DNA of 5,538 bases from Bacillota bacterium (GCA_019137115.1 JAGVSV010000102.1:1-5538), one strand, 5' to 3'. Shown: positions 1 through 5,538, counted from the first letter of the stretch. The notes: generated from the sequence alone by a model not told the origin. Numbers and translations are program-made.

Positions 1-1861
1 CTTCTTCGTCCGCTGGTTCGGGCGCGGTCAGCGCGCGCTCCGTCTCCATAAACACCTGCTGTGCTGTGGGCGCGTCCAGGCCCATCGCGCTGGCAGGGAT
101 CATGAACACCGTGCCGCCGCCCCCGCCGCCCAGCTCAAGTTCAGTGAACAGCGCGTTGGCAATGTCCGCCGAGATGCGGGCGTCGGTCAGCCAGAGGATG
201 GCTTCTTTTTCCTTCTGGATTTCCACGTTGAACAGGCGCATGTCATGCCCGCCGGAACCGCGGCCGTGCATGATGGTGGCGCCGCCGGCGCCCATGGAGC
301 GCGCCAGCGCCACCGCCCGCTCGGACAGGCCGCGGTTGACCACCGCGACCACCAGGTCATAAAACTCCACCACGCCCTCCGGCAAAACAGGGGCTACAGC
401 AGGCTCCGGCTGGCGGGCGGGCACCTTGTCCTGTTTCCTGCGGAACACCGCGCCCACGATCATGATGCACAGCACCGGCGCCATGGCGACCATGGCGATG
501 ACGCCAAAGCCGTCCACCAGCACGTTGGCGGTGGGGGTCATCGCGGCCGCGCCGCTGGCAAAGGACAGCACGAATGTGGCGGTCATCGGCCCGGAGGCGA
601 CGCCGCCCGCATCATACGCGATGCCCACAAACACGGGGTCGGAATAGAACGACAGGATGATGGCGATCAAAAAGCCTGGCGCCAGGAAGTACCACAGCTT
701 CATCCAGGGGATCATGATGCGCAGCATGGAGCCGGCAATCGCCAGGCCCACGCCGATGGACAGCGTGATCTTGATAATCTTGATCGGGATGCGGCCGCCG
801 GTGGCGTCCTCAATCTGCTGGCCCAGTACGATAACGGCCGGTTCCATCAGCACCACGATCATGCCCATGACCAGGCCGACCACCGGCAGCAGCATTTGAT
901 GCTGGGACGCGATGTCCATGCCGATGATCCGCCCCATGTCCATAAAGCCCGCGTGCGCGCCGGCCAGGAACAGCGTCAGGCCGATCAGCGTATACAAAAG
1001 CCCCTTGAGGATGCGGATGATTTCCGCTTTGGGCGCTTTGAACTTAAAGAAGTTGAGCACAAAGAACAGTGCGGACAGCGGCAGCAGTGCGATCAGTGAT
1101 TCCAGCGCGGTCTTGGGCAGGTCGTTGAGCAGCGGCCCAAAGATGCCGTCGGTGGCGACAAACGGCGCGGCCTCGCCCTGGATGTGCTCCTGCCCGGTCA
1201 GGATGGACAGCAGCATCACGGCCATGATGGGCCCGGCGCTCATCACGCCGACCATGCCGAAGGAATCCTCCTCGGCGGTGTGGCCGCCCTTGACGCGCGC
1301 CATGCCCATGGACAGCGCCAGCACAAACGGGGTGGTCAAGGCACCTGTGGTGGCGCCGGAGGCGTCAAACGCCACCGCCATAAATTCCTCCGCCACGAAA
1401 ATGGCCAGCGCGAAGTTGATCGCGTACGCAATGGCCATGAACAGCGGGTAACTGCGGCCGCGCAGCAGGCGGAACGTGCCAAAGGCAATCAGCACGCCCA
1501 CGCCGACGGATACCGAATAGACAATCGTCATCGCGCCCAGCGTGCCGCTGGAGGCGGACTCCACCTGGTGGCCGAGGATCAAAAGGTCTGCTTCTGCCAC
1601 GGTGACCAGGAAGCCCATCAGGAAGCTTAACACCGCCACGCCGATGCCCGAGCGCGAGGTGGCGACCTGCTCGGCCAGATAGCTGCCGATGGGGTTCATC
1701 GCCAGGTCGACGCCCCACAGGAAAATGCCCAGGCCCAGCATGACCAGCACGCTGCCCAGCAAGAACCGGATGATCACGTCGGTGTCAGTCTTGACCAGGG
1801 TAAACACCAGCAGCAGCACCATCGCCACGATGGGCAGCAGGGAGCGCACCACTTCGTTCAT
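1..1861 (-). CDS. DUF1538-family polytopic membrane protein with fused C-terminal P-II-like domain (partial, runs off left edge)
   Basis: An uninterrupted frame runs from ATG at 1861 to the left edge: 620 codons, no stop, so the C-terminus is missing. I read about 14 hydrophobic helices, arranged as two homologous halves (residues about 1-222 and 250-472) aligned at an almost constant offset of 250-251. Matching pairs are EADLLILGHQVE (90) with EPAVIVLGQQIE (340), FDASG (165) with YDAGG (416), and FGMVGVMSAGPIM (201) with FGVIAMVAMAPVL (452). Basic loops near 130-136, 271-283 and 474-479 fit an N-in/C-in topology. After a Pro/Ala-rich linker (480-496) comes a P-II-like domain (about 499-593), then an acidic tail. 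I recognise the membrane part as DUF1538, a family of unknown function, from memory. The upstream tandem P-II gene ends 17 bases before this start. No clear Shine-Dalgarno precedes the ATG, so coupled translation is likely. No upstream in-frame start exists before the preceding TGA. Transport is inferred; the substrate is unknown. Confidence 0.88.
   Translation of the reverse strand, partial: MNEVVRSLLPIVAMVLLLVFTLVKTDTDVIIRFLLGSVLVMLGLGIFLWGVDLAMNPIGSYLAEQVATSRSGIGVAVLSFLMGFLVTVAEADLLILGHQVESASSGTLGAMTIVYSVSVGVGVLIAFGTFRLLRGRSYPLFMAIAYAINFALAIFVAEEFMAVAFDASGATTGALTTPFVLALSMGMARVKGGHTAEEDSFGMVGVMSAGPIMAVMLLSILTGQEHIQGEAAPFVATDGIFGPLLNDLPKTALESLIALLPLSALFFVLNFFKFKAPKAEIIRILKGLLYTLIGLTLFLAGAHAGFMDMGRIIGMDIASQHQMLLPVVGLVMGMIVVLMEPAVIVLGQQIEDATGGRIPIKIIKITLSIGVGLAIAGSMLRIMIPWMKLWYFLAPGFLIAIILSFYSDPVFVGIAYDAGGVASGPMTATFVLSFASGAAAMTPTANVLVDGFGVIAMVAMAPVLCIMIVGAVFRRKQDKVPARQPEPAVAPVLPEGVVEFYDLVVAVVNRGLSERAVALARSMGAGGATIMHGRGSGGHDMRLFNVEIQKEKEAILWLTDARISADIANALFTELELGGGGGGTVFMIPASAMGLDAPTAQQVFMETERALTAPEPADEE
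83..373 (-). other. P-II-like domain fused to the DUF1538 membrane protein
   Basis: This segment encodes residues about 497-593 of the membrane protein. It begins with a beta-strand/helix unit (DLVVAVVNRGLSERAVALA), then GAGGATIMHGRGSG, a second strand pair around 543-558 and a second helix. It ends in a run of six glycines (578-583) followed by TVFMIPA, where P-II proteins carry the nucleotide-binding B-loop and final strand. The GAGGATIMHGRG stretch closely matches GASGGTILHGHG in the second module of the neighbouring soluble protein, so the two are related. The segment where GlnB has its long T-loop is short here and has no obvious equivalent of the uridylylated tyrosine. Assignment is by pattern; nucleotide binding is inferred. 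Confidence 0.8.
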
Positions 1862-1878
1862 CTTTTGTTTTAATAGAT

Positions 1879-2541
1879 TCACGCTGTGCCCACCTTGCGG
1901 TCTTCATACAGGCCCACGGTGTTGAGCACCGGCAACGTAAAGACAATGCCGTTGCCGGGCTTGTTCAGCTCCATGCCGGTGTAGATGGCGCTGCGGATGC
2001 CCGGCGTTTTTGCGCTGGGCAGCACGATCATCACCACATCCTTCTGCGGCTCGATCATCAGCGGAAAATAAAAATCCTTCGGCACGCCCGCGCCGTGCCC
2101 GTGCAGGATGGTGCCGCCGCTGGCCCCGGCCACGCGCGCCACCTTCATGCACTCATGCCCGCGACCCTTGTCCAACACGGTCATCAGGCACCGGTAGGGG
2201 GCGTCCTCCGCGCGGTCAAGCACCGGCAGGGGCTGTGATTCCGCCGTCCAGCGACGGAACGGCGTGCTGAACGCGACGCCCGTATATTTGCGGTGCAACT
2301 TGAACTCCCGGGACAGGGTTTCGTACAACTTGTCGCTGATGCCGTCCGGCACCGCCGTCATCAGGATTTCCTTATGGATTTCGTTGATGCCCAATTTGTC
2401 GAGCAATTTGGACTTGATCGTGCCCTCGCCCAGGAAAATGGTGCCGCCTTTGGCGCCGCATTCCTGCGCCGCCCGCAGCAGACGGTTGGCCTTGCCCCGC
2501 TCCACCACGGCAAAAAAAAGTTTGTCTCCGGTCATAGCCAT
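1879..2541 (-). CDS. Tandem P-II-like (GlnB/GlnK superfamily) signalling protein
   Basis: A 220-residue soluble protein containing two P-II-like modules, about residues 7-95 and 117-213. Each has the beta-alpha-beta start and a glycine turn: KLFFAVVERG with GAKGGTIFLGEG, and CLMTVLDKG with GASGGTILHGHG. The second ends in NKPGNGIVFTLPV, resembling the P-II B-loop and last strand. A classic P-II protein has one module of about 112 residues, so this looks like a duplicated, fused form. The canonical T-loop and C-terminal Arg motif of GlnB are not recognisable, so uridylylation by GlnD is not expected. I chose ATG 2541 because an AGGA lies 4 bases upstream; ATG 2535 (10 bases) is equally possible. 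A longer frame from 2622 overlaps the probable -35 box. The gene is the first of an operon with the P-II-tailed membrane protein, which suggests it binds or regulates that protein. That partnership is inferred. Confidence 0.88.
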   Translation of the reverse strand: MAMTGDKLFFAVVERGKANRLLRAAQECGAKGGTIFLGEGTIKSKLLDKLGINEIHKEILMTAVPDGISDKLYETLSREFKLHRKYTGVAFSTPFRRWTAESQPLPVLDRAEDAPYRCLMTVLDKGRGHECMKVARVAGASGGTILHGHGAGVPKDFYFPLMIEPQKDVVMIVLPSAKTPGIRSAIYTGMELNKPGNGIVFTLPVLNTVGLYEDRKVGTA

Positions 2542-2592
2542 CGCTTCCTGCTCACAGGCGGAAAAGAACGCCCATCGCGTTTTGTTCAGCAA

Positions 2593-2622
2593 ATGATAGC
2601 ACGAAATCCCGTGCGCGTTCAA
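2593..2622 (-). promoter_or_regulatory. Probable sigma-A promoter of the P-II/DUF1538 operon, extended -10, with a dyad in the spacer
   Basis: On the minus strand, TTGAAC (2622-2617) and TATCAT (2598-2593) are separated by 18 bases. TGC directly precedes the -10 box, giving an extended -10 (TGCTATCAT). Transcription would start near 2586, leaving a leader of about 45 bases before ATG 2541. The spacer contains a 5-bp inverted repeat, GCACG-GGATTT-CGTGC (2614-2599), a possible operator. The promoter lies directly downstream of the terminator of the preceding gene, which supports a separate transcription unit. Prediction from sequence only. Confidence 0.7.
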
Positions 2623-2633
2623 TGGCTGCCAAG

Positions 2634-2666
2634 AAAAACGGCCGCCGGGCGATGCGTCGGCGGCCG
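2634..2666 (-). terminator. Rho-independent terminator of the GH127 gene
   Basis: On the minus strand, starting 13 bases after the TAA stop of the arabinofuranosidase, a perfect 9-bp stem CGGCCGCCG (2666-2658) and CGGCGGCCG (2647-2639) encloses a 10-base loop. It is followed at once by TTTTT (2638-2634) and then CTT. The stem is entirely G-C. On the plus strand only A residues follow, so it is one-directional. Confidence 0.92.
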
Positions 2667-2679
2667 AAAACGGTCCGCG

Positions 2680-4461
2680 TTACCCGACCGGCTTCTCCCG
2701 CATCCAAACGGTCATGGCGCCCGGCGCGCGGTTGTCCCAGGCGTAATAGGGGATCAGGGTGCGGTCGCGGTTCTTGAGCATCACGATGCCGCTCAGGATA
2801 TCGCTTTCCTCCTCCTGCCACGCGCCCTCGCCTTGGGGCAGGTCAGCATGGAAGTACTCGCGCACGAAGCCGGGGTTGTCACATTCCTCGGCGCAGTAGG
2901 TGATCGGCCCGCGGCAGATGGCCACGCGATGAAGGTTTTCCAGCACCCGTTCATCGTCCCGCACAATGCGCGCGGGCATGGCCAGTTGATATTCGATGCG
3001 GTCGCCCTCGGAAACCGGCACGCTCAGGTATCCGTTCACCGTGTCGCCCGCCACCGCCTTGCCATTGACTGACAGCGTCCACGCATCGCACCAGCCAGGC
3101 TTGCGCAGGCGCAGGTGTGTGATGCCGCCCAGTTTGTTGAGCGTAATCGAGATTTCCCCGTCCAGCGGGTACCGGGTGCGGACGGAGATGCCGGCGCTGC
3201 CGTTGGCCGTCGGGATATCCGCCTCTCCTGGCAGAAACTGGTTGACCACCATCACGCTGCCGTCCACCGCGTAGGCATAGCCGCCCACCGAGGGCACGAA
3301 GCGGATCAGATTGGTCGGGCAGCAGGAGCAGTCATACCACGGCTTTCTGTGGTGCTTGCCCACCGAGGACAGCGGGTTTTCATAAAAGAACGTGCCGCCA
3401 TCCAGGTGCAGCCCCGCCAGCACGCCGTTGTACAGCTCGGTTTCCACCAGGTCGGCATATTTGGCCTCGCCGGTTAACAGGTTCATGCGCTGGTTCCACA
3501 GCGCCATGCCGATGGCGGCGCATGTTTCGCAATAGGCGGTCAGGTTGGGCTTGTGGGAGGGGCGGGTGAAGCCCTCGTTGGCGCTGTCCTGCCCGATGCC
3601 GCCGGTCACGTACAGGTTGCCGGGCACCACGTCGGCCCACAGCCGAAGCAGCGCATGATAGAGGCCGTCGTCGCCGGTGTGCGCCGCGATGTCGGCCATG
3701 GCGCTGTAGTAGTACATCGCACGCACGGCATGCCCAGTCACGCGGGTCAGATCGCGCGCGGGCACATCGTCCTGGCAGTAATCCGGCCCGAAATGCCACT
3801 GCGGGAACAGCTCGCTGACCAGATGCCCGTGCCCGCGCTCATCCACCAGAAACTGCGCGAAATCGAAGAAGTCCTCCCGCCCGGTCAACCGCCACAGGCG
3901 GATCAGCGCCAGCTCCAGCTCCTGGTGGCCGGTGATCCAGTGCCGCTTGCCGGGGCCAAAGACGGTCATCATGTGCTCCACCACCCGGAGGGCGGTATTG
4001 AGCCATTTGTCCTTGCCGGTGGCCTGGAAATACGCCACCGCGCCTTCCACCATGTGGCCGACGCAGTACGCCTCGTGCCGCGCCATATCCGTCCAGCGTT
4101 TGCTTCGGTCGGTCAGGGTGTAGTAGGTGTTTAAGTACCCGTCCTCCCACTGCGCGGCGCAGATGGCGTCGATGATCTTGTCGGCCTCTGCCTCCAGCGC
4201 CGGGAACTGCCCGCCGTGCACCGGGTACGCGACGCCCTCCAGCACCTTGTACACATCGCTGTCGTCAAAGTAGATGCCCTTGAACCCGCCTTCCTCCCAG
4301 CCCGCGGCCTTGCGGAAGTTGGCGATGCGGCCGGTTTTTTCGCACATGTCCAGGCACACGCGCGCGGTTTTCTCCCGCACAGCCTTCATGCGCCCTTCCC
4401 AGAACCCCGTGATGCCCGTTACATGGTCAAAGCTGACCGGCGTCCAGTTGGCAAACTTCAT
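2680..4461 (-). CDS. GH127 beta-L-arabinofuranosidase (HypBA1-like)
   Basis: A complete 593-residue enzyme of glycoside hydrolase family 127, expected to release terminal beta-L-arabinofuranose from arabino-oligosaccharides or hydroxyproline-linked arabinans. Characterised HypBA1 (658 residues, Bifidobacterium longum) uses Glu322 as acid/base and Cys417 as nucleophile, with zinc held by Glu338, Cys340, Cys417 and Cys418. Equivalents here are E296 in ANEGF, E312 and C314 in YCETCAAIG (E296 to E312 keeps the 16-residue spacing), and C380/C381 in DCSCCPTN. An alpha/alpha-barrel occupies about residues 10-385. Beta-sandwich regions follow, and the end contains the family-typical YAWDNRAPG. No signal peptide is seen, so it should act in the cytoplasm on imported sugars. 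The start at 4461 is fixed by AGGAGG 5 bases upstream and matches the usual family N-terminus. Sister families such as GH146 share the fold, so the exact substrate is uncertain. Confidence 0.95.
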   Translation of the reverse strand: MKFANWTPVSFDHVTGITGFWEGRMKAVREKTARVCLDMCEKTGRIANFRKAAGWEEGGFKGIYFDDSDVYKVLEGVAYPVHGGQFPALEAEADKIIDAICAAQWEDGYLNTYYTLTDRSKRWTDMARHEAYCVGHMVEGAVAYFQATGKDKWLNTALRVVEHMMTVFGPGKRHWITGHQELELALIRLWRLTGREDFFDFAQFLVDERGHGHLVSELFPQWHFGPDYCQDDVPARDLTRVTGHAVRAMYYYSAMADIAAHTGDDGLYHALLRLWADVVPGNLYVTGGIGQDSANEGFTRPSHKPNLTAYCETCAAIGMALWNQRMNLLTGEAKYADLVETELYNGVLAGLHLDGGTFFYENPLSSVGKHHRKPWYDCSCCPTNLIRFVPSVGGYAYAVDGSVMVVNQFLPGEADIPTANGSAGISVRTRYPLDGEISITLNKLGGITHLRLRKPGWCDAWTLSVNGKAVAGDTVNGYLSVPVSEGDRIEYQLAMPARIVRDDERVLENLHRVAICRGPITYCAEECDNPGFVREYFHADLPQGEGAWQEEESDILSGIVMLKNRDRTLIPYYAWDNRAPGAMTVWMREKPVG

Positions 4462-4466
4462 ATCGG

Positions 4467-4472
4467 CCTCCT
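4467..4472 (-). promoter_or_regulatory. Strong ribosome binding site of the GH127 gene
   Basis: A perfect AGGAGG on the minus strand, 5 bases before ATG 4461. It fixes the start codon and implies efficient translation. Confidence 0.9.
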
Positions 4473-4489
4473 GCGTGGATAGATGTCCT

Positions 4490-4519
4490 ATTGTAGCGGC
4501 CGAAGTGCCGTGGGGTCAA
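4490..4519 (-). promoter_or_regulatory. Probable sigma-A promoter of the GH127 gene
   Basis: On the minus strand, TTGACC (4519-4514) and TACAAT (4495-4490) are separated by 18 bases; each is one mismatch from consensus. Transcription would start near 4483, giving a short leader of about 20 bases that contains the AGGAGG. A weak dyad, GGGG-CGTTTGA-CCCC, overlaps the -35 box and could be an operator, but its 4-bp arms are unconvincing in such GC-rich DNA. Confidence 0.78.
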
Positions 4520-4580
4520 ACGCCCCGACGAGACGCCATGTATGCCGCACTGGCTGTCATGAACGGAAAACAACGCTTAT

Positions 4581-4769
4581 ATGACCGCCTGGTTTTCTCT
4601 CCCCGTAGAAACGCGCTATCAATACTGGCCAATATGCGCAACGACCTTACGGGTTCAAAGGTTCTTTGGTATTGCCATTCCCTTCTGGATTATTTATTTT
4701 TTGTTTCAGAAGGCGTTGTCTTGCTGGTCGATATTTGTACCTGTCGGTGATGTACTCCATGTGGGGTGA
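4581..4769 (+). CDS. Doubtful short ORF with one hydrophobic segment
   Basis: A 62-codon frame from ATG to TGA. It encodes a short polar N-terminus (MTAWFSLPVETRYQYW), then a basic stretch and one long hydrophobic segment (about residues 30-55, including FFGIAIPFWIIYFLF). The pattern of a short polar arm followed by a membrane helix resembles the start of many bacterial membrane proteins, so it could be a tiny membrane protein or the remnant of a longer gene. Against it: no good ribosome binding site, codon choice without the strong G/C third-position bias of its neighbours, and an overlapping frame (ATG 4559 to TGA 4748) that reads equally well. I recognise no family. Probably not a gene. 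Confidence 0.22.
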   Translation: MTAWFSLPVETRYQYWPICATTLRVQRFFGIAIPFWIIYFLFQKALSCWSIFVPVGDVLHVG

Positions 4770-4824
4770 TTCTGTCAGATAATGTACGTGTGCTTTTTCC
4801 TTCAAACCTGCAACACAAAATGAT

Positions 4825-4829
4825 GGGAG
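4825..4829 (+). promoter_or_regulatory. Ribosome binding site deciding the start of the interrupted membrane gene
   Basis: GGGAG lies 6 bases before ATG 4836. It supports a start there and not at the GTG at 5049, which has no comparable site before it. Confidence 0.7.
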
Positions 4830-4835
4830 ACATAC

Positions 4836-5408
4836 ATGTCATATAATGGATCCGGCGCATTCCTTGTGATTGTTGCCATTGCGTTGTGCACCGCAACCAA
4901 CCTGTATGTTGCGTATACTATGCCACCTGATTATTTGCGCAAGTAACTGCTGACAGCCTTTGGCGTTTGTTGCGCTTTCGCGCTGCTCGCGCTGACGTCG
5001 CTGTATCTGTTCGGCGCCGGGCTGGCCCAAATCCTGCGCGCCAACGGCGTGACAGGGATCGTCGCATTTCCTGTTTTCCTTGTGCTGATCGGAATGGAGC
5101 AGGCATGTTTGCTGTATGCCCTTCTGCACGGTGTGGTGCTGCATCGGCAAGACGGTACAAAACGAATTGCCTTGGGCATCCTGTGCTATCTGTTGGACAG
5201 CGTTGCGCTTGCGCTGTTGGGGCGCTTGCTGCCCCAGCGCATCCTGCTGGACATCAACGGGCTGTATGTGGGTACTGCCTGGTCAACGGTACAGTCCTCC
5301 AGCGGTATATCCATTTCCCTGATGATTTTCCTCCATCTCCTGGTTCTGTCCATGTTCATGTACCGCATTCAAAAAACACATGTGCGCACAGCATCATCGC
5401 TTCAATGA
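4836..5408 (+). pseudogene. Multi-pass membrane protein gene interrupted by an in-frame TAA at codon 37
   Basis: Reading from ATG 4836 (GGGAG 6 bases upstream) gives 36 residues, then TAA at 4944-4946. The same frame then continues open to TGA at 5408, 190 codons in all including the internal stop. Five hydrophobic segments appear at about residues 8-28, 39-60, 75-102, 110-131 and 157-178, so the second helix begins right after the stop. The frame is G/C-rich at third positions directly after the TAA and has no usable start until GTG 5049 (codon 72), which would remove helices one and two. This looks like one ancestral five-helix protein broken by a nonsense mutation, or a sequencing error. 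Alternatives are a separate 36-residue peptide plus a 119-residue protein from GTG 5049. I recognise no family. The gene converges on the minus-strand gene ending at 5433. Confidence 0.6.
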
Positions 5409-5432
5409 TTCCCGGAACCCTTAGGGGGAGGG

Positions 5433-5538
5433 TCACTCCGCCTGGATCAAATAGTACATGCTCGGGCGCGTGTCGCCGACGCGGAAGCGCAGCGTGCCGT
5501 CGCTGTACTCGGTCGTGAGCGCGCCCACGTAGAAGCCC
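5433..5538 (-). CDS. C-terminal end of an unidentified protein (partial, runs off right edge)
   Basis: On the minus strand an open frame enters from the right edge and ends at TGA 5435-5433, giving the last 34 residues (ending RPSMYYLIQAE). The codons are strongly G/C-biased at the third position, as in the nearby real genes. The visible part has alternating hydrophobic and polar residues (TLRFRVGD, MYYLIQ), suggesting beta-strands, as in the C-terminal sandwich of many sugar-active enzymes, but it is too short to assign a family. It converges with the plus-strand membrane gene, leaving 24 bases between the stops. A CCC-TAA-GGG repeat just after the stop is too short, and lacks a T-run, to be called a terminator. 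Confidence 0.6.
   Translation of the reverse strand, partial: GFYVGALTTEYSDGTLRFRVGDTRPSMYYLIQAE

Larger units (their letters stand above)
4520..4835. other. Divergent intergenic region, less GC-rich than its surroundings
   Basis: This stretch separates the minus-strand arabinofuranosidase from the plus-strand membrane gene. From about 4560 onward it is visibly richer in A and T than the flanking coding DNA, especially around 4690-4715. No convincing gene, RNA gene, repeat array or terminator was seen. A GATAAT at 4778-4783 could be a -10 box for the plus-strand gene at 4836, but I find no good -35 at the proper distance. The leader ends with GGGAG (4825-4829), 6 bases before ATG 4836. One doubtful short ORF (4581-4769) is listed separately. 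Confidence 0.5.

Noticed and set aside
66..1451. Several long open frames on the plus strand (for example 245-1099 and 912-1451)
   Set aside because: They lie opposite the 620-codon membrane protein. Their products are low-complexity (His/Asp/Gln- or Ser/Met-rich), as expected of mirror frames in GC-rich DNA.
1365..1718. Minus-strand open frame of 117 codons
   Set aside because: It is an out-of-frame shadow of the DUF1538-like gene on the same strand, Arg/Gly-rich and without a ribosome binding site.
2542..2622. N-terminal extension of the tandem P-II protein to ATG 2622
   Set aside because: The added 27 residues have no P-II similarity and overlap the probable -35 and -10 boxes; an AGGA precedes ATG 2541.
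2293..3072. Plus-strand open frame of 259 codons
   Set aside because: It spans the P-II gene, a promoter, a terminator and the end of the GH127 gene on the opposite strand, and has no recognisable domain.
3380..4150. Extra open frames on both strands inside the GH127 gene
   Set aside because: Arg/Gly/Pro-rich shadows of a clearly identified enzyme.
4944..4946. Recoded stop (programmed readthrough or altered genetic code)
   Set aside because: TAA ends the GH127 gene and TGA ends others in the window, and no readthrough context is evident. A mutation or sequencing error is simpler.
4839..5179. Minus-strand open frames opposite the interrupted membrane gene
   Set aside because: Their products are polar and irregular without a start signal, whereas the plus frame shows hydrophobic helices and a ribosome binding site.
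5409..5432. Possible terminator between the convergent genes
   Set aside because: Only a 3-bp CCC/GGG stem around TTA can be formed and no T-run follows on either strand.
1..5538. tRNA, rRNA, CRISPR array, insertion sequence or long DNA repeat
   Set aside because: None was seen: no spaced direct repeats, no transposase-like frame, no terminal inverted repeats, no cloverleaf-like sequence.

Overview
The window comes from a GC-rich bacterial chromosome. The glycosidase has a strong AGGAGG ribosome binding site. Two promoters resemble the sigma-70/sigma-A consensus, and there is one textbook intrinsic terminator. The gene content (a DUF1538-type membrane protein with P-II-like partners, and a GH127 arabinofuranosidase) suggests a high-GC anaerobic Firmicute such as a gut Clostridia or Christensenellales-like lineage. 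That placement is inference; no taxonomic marker lies in the window.

Layout from the left edge. (1) Positions 1-1861, minus strand: the first 620 codons of a polytopic membrane protein that runs off the left edge with no stop in the window. It consists of two homologous seven-helix halves followed by a cytoplasmic P-II-like domain. (2) Positions 1879-2541, minus strand: a soluble protein made of two P-II-like modules in tandem, 17 bases upstream of the membrane gene and evidently in the same operon. An extended -10 promoter precedes it. (3) Positions 2634-2666: a perfect GC-rich hairpin plus T-run that terminates the next gene. (4) Positions 2680-4461, minus strand: a complete cytoplasmic GH127 beta-L-arabinofuranosidase with all catalytic and zinc residues present, its own promoter and a strong ribosome binding site. 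(5) Positions 4520-4835: a less GC-rich, mostly non-coding stretch with one doubtful short ORF. (6) Positions 4836-5408, plus strand: a five-helix membrane protein gene with a good ribosome binding site but an in-frame TAA at codon 37. (7) Positions 5433-5538, minus strand: the C-terminal end of an unidentified gene entering from the right, convergent with the previous one.

The most interesting system is the two-gene P-II/DUF1538 operon. The soluble tandem protein supplies two P-II-like modules and the membrane protein carries a third fused to its C-terminus. P-II proteins are trimers that commonly gate or sense membrane transporters (GlnK-AmtB, SbtB-SbtA). The arrangement therefore suggests a transporter of unknown substrate controlled by a dedicated, partly built-in P-II sensor. 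The arabinofuranosidase is a separate transcription unit and probably functions in use of plant or glycoprotein arabinosides.
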